From: Periplaneta americana
Taxonomy: Eukaryota; Arthropoda; Insecta; Blattodea; Blattidae
Direction of reading: 5' to 3'
Length of the DNA: 64,000 nucleotides
Assembly: GCF_040183065.1 (NCBI RefSeq)
Contig: NC_091127.1
Location: 26,896,391 to 26,960,390, forward strand
Both the position numbers and the translations under genes were made by a program. A model generated the notes under the pieces. It searched no databases, was not told the origin of the DNA, and saw only the letters and a list, made by a program, of their open reading frames with translations. Positions 10,559 to 24,700 of this stretch are shown piece after piece (within the stretch, counting starts at the first letter, position 1; each line of letters opens with the position of its first letter).

Positions 10559-12746
10559 GTAAGAGGAAGTGTTTGTTGTCCAATGGTGAAGTGTGAGTTC
10601 CGGATTCTTAAGTCCGAATCTATTGTATAATATTCACAGGTTATCAAAATTTTAATTTATTTTGCATTAAACTTTCAGTGAAAAAAATATAAGAATATTA
10701 GGTCGAGCGCATACCAAATGCAGCATTTTGTCTCGCAACGACCTTTTCCGAGGCAAAAACGTTGCATTTCAATGCACTTGGTAGAGAGCTAAGCTTTTAT
10801 GAGACTTTCTGACTCGCAACACCAATATAGTTCTTAGTTTTCCTGCTAGTTCCGAGATTTCAAAGAGTTGAGTACAATGTTTTATTGATTATCGTGCGAA
10901 GTTTTTTTTTTTGTGCAGTTAATGAGTTGCGAAGGATATGGGAAGTGAAGAAGTAGATGTAGCTGTTCTTTCGAAACAATTTATTCAATTATATGACGAG
11001 AGATCAGAAAGAAGTTATTGGGTTCACCCATTCAAGAAAAAAAAAAAGAACTGATACTTTCATTATAGAACTTAGAAAAGATAGGTTTTACAACTACAGT
11101 GGAGCAAGTGTAACATAAGTTTGATCATCTCCTGGGGCTTGTTGGAGACAAGATTAGGAAAAGGAATACAATACTCAGGGGCACGTAACTTTAAAAACAC
11201 TAAAAAACAAATATGGTATACCTCTACAATCTACAACGCTGTATCAAAGGCTGTATGGAACTAGGGAACATATTTATGAATTATGACAATATTATAGTAA
11301 AATATTAAATATGTTAGATATTGTTACTACCGTCTGAATAGATAGATGGATGGATCGATATGTAGATAGATAGAGTGCGTTCGTAGCTCGGCCAGACCAT
11401 TCCGCGATGGCCTTGGACTGGGTGAAGATTGGTGCGCCTGCCGCCAGAGTAGCGCTGTAGCTACCGCTGACGCGGCAGTCAGTCGAGTTGGATCTGTCGT
11501 GAGGGAAAGACGTCTATGCGCGTGTTGTGAGTAAAATTTGTCGTCTCGTGGTGATAAAGTGTCTATTAATAATGGTTGAGTACACTTTAGAACAATGTAT
11601 TTTTCTCTATGATGCGTATGTGAAATACTCTTCTGCAAGAAGGTGTCGAAGAGAATTTGAACATCGGTTCGAATTCCTAGCAGGTCAACTATTCATGACC
11701 TTGTCAATAAAGTCAGATGTACAGGATCTTTTTTGAACAAGAAACATATTCAACAACGCCGTGTACTGACAGAAGAGAAGTTTGATGAAGTAGGGGTCCA
11801 GTTAGAGCACTCATCCCGCAAATCACTGCGACATTTAGCACAAGAGGTTAACATTTCCAACATGTCAGCTTTTGTGGCAACGAAACTTCTGAAACTTAAG
11901 CCGTACAGGGTAACTGTAGTTCATGCTTTACAACCACAAGATCCTGTAAGTAGGGTTAATTATTGCAATTGGTTTGTGAAGTCTGTTCATAATGGCGACG
12001 TGGACCCACTTTTAACGTTCTTCACTGATGAAGCATGGTTTCATCTTCACGGTCACGTTTCTTCTCAGAACAATAGATACTGGGCTACTGAAAATCCCCA
12101 TTCATGAAGTTCCTCACCACGCTGCAAAGGTTGGGTTTTGGTGTGCAGTGAGTGCGAGTAGAATTATCGGTCCCATATTTTTCGACACAACAGTTGATTC
12201 ACACGTTTATGTAACTTCAATTTTAAATAATTTTTTTCCGCAACTAACAAAAAATGAGCGATTGAGTGGCTGGTTTCAGCAGGATTCAGCTATAGCACAC
12301 ACTGCTGCGAATCCTATGCATGAATTGCGAAGTGTGTTTAGTGACAGAATAATTAGTCGAGGATTGTGGACAACTCGTTCCTCTGACATATCTCCATGCG
12401 ATTTTTATCTATGGGGAACATTAAAGAATAAAATGTACGCATCAAATCCGCACACGTTACAAGAATTGAAGGACAACATCACGAAATACAGGCAATCAGT
12501 CAACATGAACTTTTGTGAGAGAACCAGAATTGTTTTCGGAGATATAGGGAATATGTTCGACTTGAAGGTCATCATTTTTCAACATCTGTTGTGATGCAGG
12601 TAAGCCTAATGTTAGTAGAGTAGTTAGTGTTCTGTACCCATGACTTGCCAGTCGTTTACGTGTAACTCTGGTGACAGGTGTGCCAATCTTCACCCAGTCC
12701 AAGGCCGCTGCAGAATGGTTCGCCTGAGCTACAAATGCACTGTAGA

Positions 12747-12778
<32 letters not shown>

Positions 12779-15700
12779 TTCTTTCATAACCTTGGCACTA
12801 GAATGAAGTGGTGTGGTCAGCGTCATGCTCCAATCACCTTTTACCTCATGGGGAAGACTCGATACTCAGTTTCACAGTCTTAGCAACTAGAAAAATCCAG
12901 GACCTTCTAGCCCATTGCCACTTGCTCTACCAAGTGAACTACCTAGCTACAATACAAATATCTCATACCCATACATACTTTACAATTAACGAAACTGTCA
13001 TTACTGTACAAAATTTTAACCTTATTATTTTTAAATGTTCTGCTAATATGCTCAATGCATTTTGGAATTTATTTTCTTATAAGGTAAATATTTGCTGTTT
13101 TCATATTTTAATGTACACACCAAATAATGGTATTAATAAATCCATTAATAATGATTTCAGTGGGCGTGTGACAAGAACAAAGTGGCTCTTATTTGTGGTG
13201 GTGGATCTGGACATGAACCTTTTGCTGGAGGTTAGTGTATTTTCTGGATTATTAATAATACTGATATTTGTATTGGTGTTGAAGAATTCTTTGCAGAAGC
13301 AGGCTAACTAATGTTTGATTCTGAACAGTATGAGTTTGAATATGTGTAACAACTAAAGTTTTCACTGAAGCATCATACACAAATGATATTTTTATTAGAC
13401 AGACCAGACCCTATAATTTTAACCGTAAGTTTCCAGTGTGAAAAACCAATGCACTAACTTTAAACAAAAAGCTTGACATAATGAACAATTTGTGACCTTA
13501 CTATAGTTGGCCATGCTCAGTAACAGTCTGATGTAAGTACTTCTAAGTCATATTGAATTTAATTCACAAAAGTGTTGATATATTAGTCAGAGTTAATTTT
13601 CATAGTGTCGACATTTTAATAATAATTAAGTACAAATATTAGGTCCAATAGAGATGCTTTCAATATTGAAATTGAAGAATTTTTAATATAAGCTTGGTTT
13701 CCCAACATCACAGCCTTAACAATTTGTTTTTTGAAAATCTTTCGCACGATAAACTTAAATAATTAACATCAATTTCCTTTACAGATTTACTTATGATCTC
13801 CTTTTCTTTTCCTTTATAGAATCCATTGTTCTTTTTACCTTGTTTTTAATGTCAGTCTGTAAATTCAGGAGATTGTTTTTAAATAAAACTAATACATTCA
13901 ATATTTCCATCTTAACAGGATTTGTAGGAGCTGGTATGTTGAATGCAGCAGTTGCTGGATCTGTATTTGCTTCACCTCCTACAGAAAATGTGCTTCATGC
14001 CATCCGCTGCCTTGCTGAAGGCAATGAAGGTAATTGTATAGGCTTACTTTTTAACGACTCTTTCTCATTTTTGGTAGTAAAGTGATATTATATTCGCTAT
14101 TGGATCGGAGATTCACGGGTTCAAAAACCATTTGAGAGATACTAACTTTCGAGGATGATGGTGATAATATTAGCATAACTTCCTTTGGAAGAAAAGTAAA
14201 GTTGGGGGGGGGGGTGTTCAGTGTCGTAAATTTATATTATACTCTACCTCTGAATGAGAGGGCTTCAGGCAATGTTGTGACTATTTTCTCGCTCGGATTT
14301 TTAGAACTAGAGTAGTTTCGAATTAAGAAAATAGAAAAAGCAGTCCTTATCATAATTGTGAAAGTTCTGAAGACTTTCTACCAGGTCGTACTTCTGTACA
14401 GGAACAAAAGTAGAGGAACATTGTTAGATTTCCAATTTTAAGGAAGAGTAAGTCAAATGAGTAATCACTAAACCTGCTTCTACTGCGTGTTCAGTTCAAA
14501 GTGTGTCATGGCTCGCCATATGCCATCATGTGGCTAGCCGATGAGCCTAGAGAATTCAATCTTCCTACACTTTCGCAAAGGCGTATTACCTATGTGCCAG
14601 AGAAGTTGCCTAGCAAGTATGGCGTTCATTCTGAAGAGTACGTACTGATACGTATGATAACACCAGTAGTGGCAGGAATCTGAACTGTTTGGAAACACAT
14701 ACTGAGGTGAGTTTTTTCTTACTGTCAGGATATGGCGAGAGGGTTAAGATGATTACTTACGTATTTGTTGACATTAACTTGGACAGTCAACATGGACATG
14801 GAGCATTTGATTTGTGTGTGGAATGTTGCCATACGCAACCGATGATAACAAATACCCTGTGTACGACTTACCCGCGCAAAAAACAGTTCGAAAGAGGTTA
14901 TGGTAGCACACAGACTGTACAAACCGCCATCTGTTGCTACGACGTTCAAGTTATACCGTACACGTTCTCAAGTTCAGATTGAACGCCTTGAATAATAGGC
15001 AACTTCTCTGACACAAAAGCTGAAACTCGCTTCAAATCGATGACTCACAACAGTGACGTCATGACACACTTCGAAATGAACACTCAGTAGGTGTAACCTA
15101 ATCAAATTTACTCTAATTATTCTTAAGCAAACTATAAGCAGCTACAGAAATTTCTATAGATCAAACTCTCATTTCTCATCTCAGCTAATTGACTCAACAA
15201 GAGACGAGATATCTGATTCTAAATAAATTATATGTATCCATTTATTTCTGATGTTGTTTAAACTTAAGAGATACAGAAAAATGCGTAATTTAATTTGTAT
15301 GTAACAAGCGAAAGAGTTTTTTTTTTTTAGTCTTCATTTATTAAAAGAAGGAGACAATACTAGAATGCAATGTGAAGAGGAAAATATTAGAAAGTTCCTA
15401 CAAAATTAAACTTATAGTTCACTCATTCTTGAAAGACTCAATATTAATTGTAATTTTATTTTAGTTGGAACACTGGTATTTATTGCCAACTACACTGGAG
15501 ACTGTCTAAACTTCGGACTTGCGGTGGAAAAGGCAAAGAGTGAGGGCTTAAAGGTTGGTACAATTACCACATCACATTCTTAAATAATAGCTACATTTTC
15601 TTTTCTCTCTCAGCACCCTCTTAGTTCATGTAGCTAACGAGATACAATGTCCGTTTCATGCATTGGAATATGTGTTATAAATAATGACAACAAGTAACAG

Positions 15701-18700
15701 ACTTTATACAGTGATACAGTGAGCCCCAACAAAATGTTCTCAGTGTTTCTGTCAGCCGACCAGCAGCAGGTCCCCCCACTACAACCACTGCTACTAGATT
15801 AGACGGCAGTTCGGAAGGCAGTCAGCTGCTATATGCGCTGTAGCATTTCTGGTATGTGACGTCACAAGCTTGTGAGTAGAACCAATCGGAATCAGTCTAT
15901 AAAAAGTACTTCCCGAGTTCGTTCGTTCATGTGTGAGTGTTGCAATACATTGAATAAGTAAAAATAACATTTTCTGTATGTGTATGTGTAAGATAAATAA
16001 ATGGAAGGAGAGACTGTAAAAAGACAAGTATTGCACAGGCAGGTGCGGAAAATAGTGTTTATGGTGTATAATTATTTTTAAAACGTTGACGAGCACAACA
16101 CTGCCGGCCATCTTGATGCTGGCTGCAATGTTGCCAAACGACTGCAGAAGCATTTGGTGTGGGATTGAGAACTGTGCAAAGAATATTGTTAGTGAAGGAA
16201 AGAGGGTTTGTTTGTTGTCATACTTACAGTAATCAACGGCTAAGGTCATTATTGTCTTTTGATCATTTAAATTCTCTCCAGCACTATTTGTATTGCATGT
16301 GCGCGTGATGTATGATGTGGCAATGTTGTGCACTGCCTTGCTCTCACTATCTGTCTCTCTCGACGCAAACGCTAGCAGACTACTTCCTTCTGAATTGCCG
16401 TCGACTCTAGCATCCACAAACTTATGGTGCTTCATCAGATTAAAACTCATGTACTATGTTATATTAGTAACATTTGGTACTCACCCTCCTCGCAGTGGCT
16501 GCTGGAAGTATTGCTCAGCATGTGTCATATGTAATTCACATCACATCATTCAAAAAACATGTTTCACTAAAACCATTGGCTAAATTTAGTATTATTTTTC
16601 TACATGAAACTGTGTGTCCAAGGAATTTAAGTCTACATCTAAAGTTTTTCTTTGTTCTGCCACACGATTTCTTTTCTGTATGTACGTTTTCAAAATGAGT
16701 ACATGTTCACGTACTGAATATATAACCATTGCAAAACACAACGTAATAAACTGCACTTATTCTTAGCTGCATCACTGCGTCCCTTTACTGTCTGTCAAGA
16801 AAAAACTACAGACTGGCACAGCTGCTAATTTTGGAGCGAGGATTCACAAACCATGAAGCTTTCACTTGGTGATCCCTATCTCTCTTTCTCTCCCGCTTGG
16901 CACATACCCAAAAGGAGCTGATATCTGAAGGATAACATAAACACTAGTCAGAAGTGATGAAACAAGCTAAGCATTAGGGAATTCACCAGCCATGCAGATA
17001 AGGGGAGACGAACTCGTGGGAACAATCGAATTGGCATCTTTAGTCATAAAACAGGGCTGTCCAGTTTTGAAAATACAAATACGGAAGGAAAATTTTTGAC
17101 GTAAATTTCCTGGAAATCCAGTTTCTGTAGAAAAACAATACTAAATTTAGCGAATAAGTTTAATGAAACAGGTTCTTTGAATTACGTTTCAGTATCACAC
17201 AACACTGGCAACACTTCCAGCAGCAACTGTGAGAAGAATAAGTACCGAATGTTGTTAATATACCTCAGTGCATAACTTTTAATCTAGCGAAATGCCGAGA
17301 GTTTGGAAATGTACTGAGCAGTGGTGGTAATGGGGGACACCTGCCACTAGCTGACAGACAGAAACATCACGAATGTTCACTGGTACTCTACTAGTTTTTT
17401 ATAGCATTAAGATCAAGAAAGCCTGTACTGAAGATCCACCTCCTAGCGTCTTTTGTGCCTCAATGATGTGTGGGTGGAGACCTTACAGTCATACTCGGAA
17501 CTATAGTAGTTACTGTACTTGCTTCTGGACCAATCCCTGAGGTGGCTGAGTGGTCAGATCTCTAATCTGTCACGCAGATGGCCCGGTGTTCGAGTTCTGG
17601 TCAGGTCTGGGATTTTTCATTGTGGCAGACAAGATCGCAGTTGGGGTTTTTCTCAGGATTCTCCCGTTTTTCTCCATATTAGGCATCTATATCATTCTGT
17701 CACCATTTCTCCATTTCGTCAAAATTCCATAGCATTCCCTGATCGGTGACTGGCAACGCACGAAGGGGTCTGGCCTAGGGACGAGGGGGTGTGCCTGTTC
17801 GAAACCTGAGTATGCAGTGAACCTTAGTGTAGTCAGCAGGTTTGGATTTAGTAACGTGCATAGCTTGAGAGTTAACGCAATAGATCGTAACAGCTCGCAG
17901 TGCTGGGCCATAGTGCCCTCTCGTAAATTCCATTCCATGCTTTTGGACCTAAGTATTGGGGGACCAAGAAAGATGACGACGTACAGCTTCTTTCTCTCGA
18001 ACGAAGTAAGTTGGAGCATGAGTTTTATATAAGAGAACCTTACAACATTCGACTAACTAATGTCACAAGTAAAATGATCAAAATAGTGTCTGTGTCTTTT
18101 GTTAGCAGTTCCTATTTTCAAGTGTAGGCTATATTAACTCCTCATTGTGCTAACTTATGTTTAAAATAAAAATTATGTGAAAACACTTCTTTTTGACATA
18201 TTCTATCAACGGGGATAAAGGATTCCACTTTAAAGTACTTACTCAGAAATTATATTCAACACTGTCAGACTAGCAGCGTTCAGAACAGTCTTTTGCATTT
18301 GGAAACATTGGAAAACCATCCAAGTATTGACACGATGATGATGGTGGTGGTGGAAGTGATGATGTATGTGTTACGATATGTTTCAGGTTGGCAGCATTGT
18401 GCTTGGAGAAGACTGTGCTCTTATGGGTCAGGAAAGTTCAGTTGGACGTAGAGGAATGTGTGGTATGGCCTTTATATTCAAGGTAAATTGTTATTTGAAA
18501 ATGTTGTTGTTGTTTTCTAATGCCAGGCATTTGACAATAAAGTCATCTGACCTCTTGCACTCCAATATTTTTCAAAGATATTATCATGGTCAGCCAATAA
18601 AGCACAGATTTTGAGGTGTTCCGAATCCATTGCTTGGTTTGAGTTGCACAATGGGCAGTTACGTGACTGATATATTCCAATTCTATTATTTGAAAATGTA

Positions 18701-21700
18701 CAGTTTGCAAGTGTTCATTTTAGTACTAGGAATTTCAGCTACATTATCAAAAAACCTATAATTCTGAAATCAAATAAGCTGTTTCTCAAACTTGAAAATT
18801 TGAAGAGATTATATTGATATGATGATAGAGACTGGCTTAATCTTGCACAGGATAGGGACCGATGGCGGGCTTATGTGAGGGCGGCAATGAACCTTCGGGT
18901 TCCTTAAAAGCCATTTGTAAGTAATAAAGCTACCAATAACGTTTCCAATTGCATAATTTGGGGGGGGGGGAAGAAGAAGAAGAGGTGACAAAATCACAAA
19001 TGTAATCGTAATCAAACTATATTATATAACTTTGTATTTTTCTGTGTAATGCTGTCTTAGTATCCCAACATAATGTCATATTTGCAATATTTTGAAGAAC
19101 CATAGATACAAGATCAAAACAAGTCCCCCTCCTTCCCATTATATGGTGTTACTTCTCTACAAACCACATTTATTTATCACATATAATTAATTTACACTCC
19201 AGAATTCACGGCTGTGGAGTAACAGCATGTCTAACCATGAAACGAGCAGGCCTGGATTAAAATCCTGGTTCGGACAAGTTACCGGATTTGAGATTTTTTC
19301 CGAGGTTTTCCATCAACCCATTAACAGCAAATGCTGGGTAACTTTTGGCACTAGACCCTGGATTCATTTCGCTGGTATTATCAGCTTCATTAAACTCAGA
19401 CATTAGGTAACCATTGCAGTTGACAAAGCATTGCAAAATAAACCGATTAAAAAAATTACACTACCATATGGTAGAGCTTCGATTATTATCGTTGTTCACT
19501 ATTTAATGCCATTAAATTCGATTATCATCGAAATTCTACTAATCGTGGTTCTTGTCATGTAGTCATTTCTCCCGAACGACTTAACATTTACACAGTCTCG
19601 AGCATTCAATCATGTGCCCATAAGTTTCGTTTTGTAGACTCACTGTCCTGTGACGTGGGTATCTAAGAGTATATCAGCTGTTATATTCAATGTCAAAGTG
19701 GATAAACAAACATGGCATTCCAGCAAAATAAACGATTTGAAATAAGACTGAAAATTACATTCTTTATTAAGCTCTACTCTTTAAGTCTTATAAAAAAGTC
19801 GTGAATTTAATATTTTTTTATTAAATTAACTCAATGTCGTTGTTGAGGGATGATATTTATTGTAATACATAATTTTACTCGATGTTATAAAGTCATAACA
19901 CAACAGAAATATGTTTATGGTATATATACTCGTAGCTAAGGTTTTTTGGGACCAATTGTCATTAAATATAAAATAATAAATAATCCGTGGCGCTACAGCC
20001 CGTGAAGGGCCTAGACCAACCAGCCGGCTGCTGGCCTCATGCCCACATGCCGAAGCAGAGGTGGACGATCATCCAACAGAATGGAGGTATCGTGTGGCTA
20101 GCACGATCCCACCAGCCGTTTTAGCTGGTATTTGCAACTGGATTTCGCTACCTATCATAGCTTCCCAAGTGCATCACGATACTGGGTGGGCACCAGTCCC
20201 ATACACTGGCCGAAATTTCATGAGAAAATTTCTTCCCCCATGAGGAATCGAACCAGCGTGCATTCCGTAACGCGAGTCCTAGGTGGGATGCCTTAGACCG
20301 CGACGCCACGGCGCGGGACACAAATTGTCATTAGGCCTATAATATGAATTAAAATGATCCGATTATCGTCGTTTCGATAATCTGTAGCAGTTTTGCAGAA
20401 CAAGTTAAGGACGTTAATCGAAGTTCCACTGTATTTTTTTCTTACAAATTTTGCATTTTAATGTCTGAGACAAATTACAGTACTCACTTTAAGTAAAATA
20501 TTAATTTTTCTTTTTAGTTGCTACGTAAAATGTGTAACAAGAAAGTATACGTCATTAACTTTTTTTTTTATTTAGATAGCTGGAGCTATGTCAGAAGAAG
20601 GGAGGTCTTTTGATGAGATTGTAGACACAGTTAATGCCATTCTTCAGAATCTGGCAACATTTGGTGTCTGTCTTTCGGCTTGCAGTTTGCCAGGTGAGAG
20701 TTATCTAACATATGGATGAAATCTGAATTTGCATTGACTTGGACACATCTACATTTAAAAAATGCATATATGTAATTAATCATAATACAATATATTATCA
20801 AGAATTACGGTACTGGTATCCATTTTGTTGTACTGCTCAGAGGTTATATTTGTCTCAGCATTTACATTCTTATTCAGGTTCATAATGATATTTTTCCCTG
20901 AGAATTCCGTGATCGCATTTTGGTCTGCGGATACTATGAATTGGTTTAGGGGACTAGATGAATTAATTTCGAGGTGATCTTTGTTTAGAGGGAATGTTGC
21001 TTTACTTCCACTACAACTTATTGGATCTCTGCTCTATTGAGAATATATATTAGTAAATATAGACCTTAATTAAAAATGGCTACTTTATACGTTTCTGTGA
21101 GTGAGTTACTACAGAGGTAGTTAAACAAAGAAACTCGCTCTTGCAAGCAGTAGGTGGTGCTACTGATGTCTTGGGCTGCACTAATGATACATACTAGCTG
21201 ACACAAAATACATTTCCATACTACAGTATTACGTGGATTTCTGTTACATCGATCATTTTCCTCCCAAATCTCTAGCCCAAATTCCAAACAAGGGAAGTAA
21301 ACATATTCTATACTAGTGTCACATCCACATATTTCTAGCTAGCAAAACCTAGAGGTTGACTTGACAATACTATCAGTCTGTATAAGGTACCACCACAGTC
21401 TAGTATATACAGTCGCGAAGCTTGGGGTGATTTTTTGCATTTCTCGCGATAGTTGCTAGCCGCTTGGAGCACTGTTTATACTAGGAACAATAAACTGTGT
21501 CACTGGCATCGTGATCTAATACAGGCCGTAAGGCAGACCATGTGACTCGCTTAACCCGATCACAAAGGACGGCGTTTCAACCATATAAATTAATTGGAAT
21601 GCATAAAAAGTAACATATATTTCTCTAAAATGTAGTGTAATTGCATTAATAAAATTTAAAACAATGATTAGGAGACATTTCAGACATAATTCCTTGCAAG

Positions 21701-24700
21701 TTAAGGTGTAATATTATTTTTGGTGTGAAAGTTACGTTGTTCGTATGTGTAATAGACCTACCTGCCTTTATTTCCATTAAATATTGCGAAATTATTGTAC
21801 ATTCATTTATGCACGATTCAATAATTTTCAGTTGCACCGCACGAATATTTAGATGTGTTGAAATTATAGGTTAGGTTTACAGTACCAGTTGCCCCTTTCT
21901 GTCTAATTTTAGTGGTCTCCAATGCCCTGCCATTCATATGGAAATATTATAGGTTATGTTTACTATATCTTATATTCCTAAATTCGCAATTATACATTAT
22001 AAAAGCATAATATCATGTATGATACTTCGCACATTCTATTTGTCTGTATTTTAATACTACAATTGAGTATTGAATTATTGTATTTATCTACTATCTAAGA
22101 GACGAAGTAACAATCGTACGTACACTAATTTCATGAGAGTGGTATGATAAATTTTCTGTCTTTATCAAGGAAGGTAGATGTGCTATATTACAATCACAAT
22201 ATAAATTCTTTTTTTTTTTACCCCAAAATAGCTTCCATTCTAAACTTAAAATATTGATGCGAAAATATTATGTTAACATGTAAAATTCTCTTCACATTAA
22301 AATAACACAGTTTTGTAATTATTTCTGCAACATATTATGCAACAAGAAGTAAACGGAACTTATGGACACATTACACTAAATAAAACTTAGCTATGATATG
22401 CAATAAAGTTATAATATAATAATTCACTGAGCTCCATACACTGAAATAGAAAACCCGAACATATATTACAGCCTGGTCTAGATCGAAAAGGCATTGACTG
22501 TGCTGTATTTCGCATTGTTGTGAAAAGTTGTGTAAACTGTGAAATGTTCGTTATCAGTTGTAATAATTGTAAATGGCTGAAATACAATAATTTGAGTAAT
22601 AATATGGAACAAGGAGACGTTTGTTGCACTATAAATTCTAAGAAAAAGAGGTCAGAGTTATCCTTCCGAAAGATCCAGGAAGGTGAGTTTATAAAATATA
22701 ATATATACTTTATGAAAATAATATATAAACCTTATGTATTTCGTATTTCAATAGTGGAAGGAAGGTGTTAATTTTTCAAAAGAACACGATATCAAAAGTA
22801 CAATACATTTTATCGTCTGCTAGGGAAAGAGTCTGTGATGAGGCGATAGTAGCGATCCTGGTGGTGAGCAACTATGTATGGATGCATATTTCAACTGTCT
22901 ATGTTTGCATATTTAGTAAGTATTGAGCTTCGCAACTGTGTATACTAAACTGTGGTACCACTAAAAATTAATAGATTATTACATCCTATGATGTCAGTGT
23001 ATTAATTAATTAAGGCAAACTACACTATAGCCTAATGTGAAGAATTTTCAGGTTATTAAGCATTTAAAGAAGACCTCACAGATGTCCTCAGAAATTTATA
23101 TTTTATATTAACAGGTTCTGGACCACTATTCAAGGTTGGAAAAGATGAAATGGAGCTTGGACTTGGTGTCCATGGGGAGGCTGGGATAAAAAGAGTGAAG
23201 GTACTGATGGATAACCTGACAACACAATCAATTAACAAAAAATAAAAATTAAAAATCTATGTCAAATTACAGCATAAATAATAAGATAAATATGAAGGAT
23301 TTTACTAGTGATTTAATAACTAAATACTAAATAAGCATAAGGAAAAGACGTTCAAAATACAAGAGTAAGCAAATTAAATGAACAAATAGTTATACAGTAG
23401 AACCCCGATTATCCGTCACCCTATTAACCGATTGGTGAGTTATCCGATTGTTTATTTCTCGCTCTTTTTTTTCTTCTAAATAACTTATATGAAGTACTGT
23501 TTTGTACATCATATTAGTAGGTTCTACATATGTTTTTGCTAGAGGTTGTTATTACAAGTCGTTATAGTTGCACAGCATTGTCTACTGTTCGAATTGCCGT
23601 TCTATAATATAAATTATATATAAAATGTCTTCCGCGGAAGTTAACAGAAAATGTGTTGTGCTTACTTACTTACTTACTTATGACTTTTAATGAACCCGGC
23701 GGTTCATTGCCGCCCTCACATTAGGCCGCCATCGGTCCCTATCCTGAGCAAGATTCATTCATTTCCTACCATCATATCCCACCTCCCTCAAATCCATTTT
23801 AATATTATCCTAAGTATCGAAAAAAATGGAAATAATTGAATGGTTTGCTAAAGAGAAACTGTGCCTCATCTCGCAACACAATACAAGATTGGAGTTACAA
23901 CTGCGCGATTTAATAAAAAAAAAACAATAATAAAATGTAAAAAAAGTATGTAAATCTGCAACATGAGACCTCCTTTATTCCTATCTTTCCTGAGACAGTC
24001 ATTACAAAGGACTTCCTTCCACTTAAAAACCCGTCGTTGACAACCAGACTTAAATTAGTGAACTTCTGATCCATTACCTAGAGAGTTAAATACAAGACCA
24101 CGGAGGAAATTACAAAACCTTTCAAGGTACGAATTATCCGATTTTTTCGATCAACCATTCAGTTCATCCCCTTCCTTACCGCGGATAATGGAGGTTCTAC
24201 TGTAGTAATATTTTCTCCCATTGACGATATTATAATTACAAGAAAAAAAAACTCAACACTTATCAACACAGTTTTGTAAACATTACCTATATTGATAACA
24301 AACATTGCCTTCATTTTCTTTCTCTAATAGCTTTGTCGAGATAACCAATGTCAGTGCAATAAACAATAACCTTGTGAACTCATAGTGCTTTCTGCTGTAA
24401 TTATAACATGCGCTGTGCATTTATGTGTTCCAGATGTGTACAGCAGAAGAAACTGTGAAGATAATGCTGGATGCTATAATAAAAACACTGAAACTAAAAT
24501 CCAGTGACGATGTCGCTGTTTTTCTCAACAATTTGGGCGGTACTTCAAAGCTAGAACAGTGGGTGGTGGCAGGAGAAGTGCATAAGCAACTTAGTGAGCA
24601 TTAATAACTTCTAACTTCTTTCCGTTCCGTCTAATGTTCCTCTCTCAAGATATTCATAGAAGTAACTGTTAATTTCAAGGAATAATTCCCCACTTTTAAG

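Noticed and set aside
12808-13311. 167-aa plus-strand protein
   Set aside because: It is a read-through across a reversed SINE, intron sequence and TKFC exon 2; the correct reading of 13161-13230 is as a spliced exon in this frame's final part only.
13840-14085. Independent small gene with GFVGAGML
   Set aside because: This is TKFC exon 3 plus flanking intron.
15794-16450. 218-aa minus-strand protein gene
   Set aside because: Longest single frame in the window, but no motif, no splice context, and it lies across a candidate transposon inside a TKFC intron. Probably chance.
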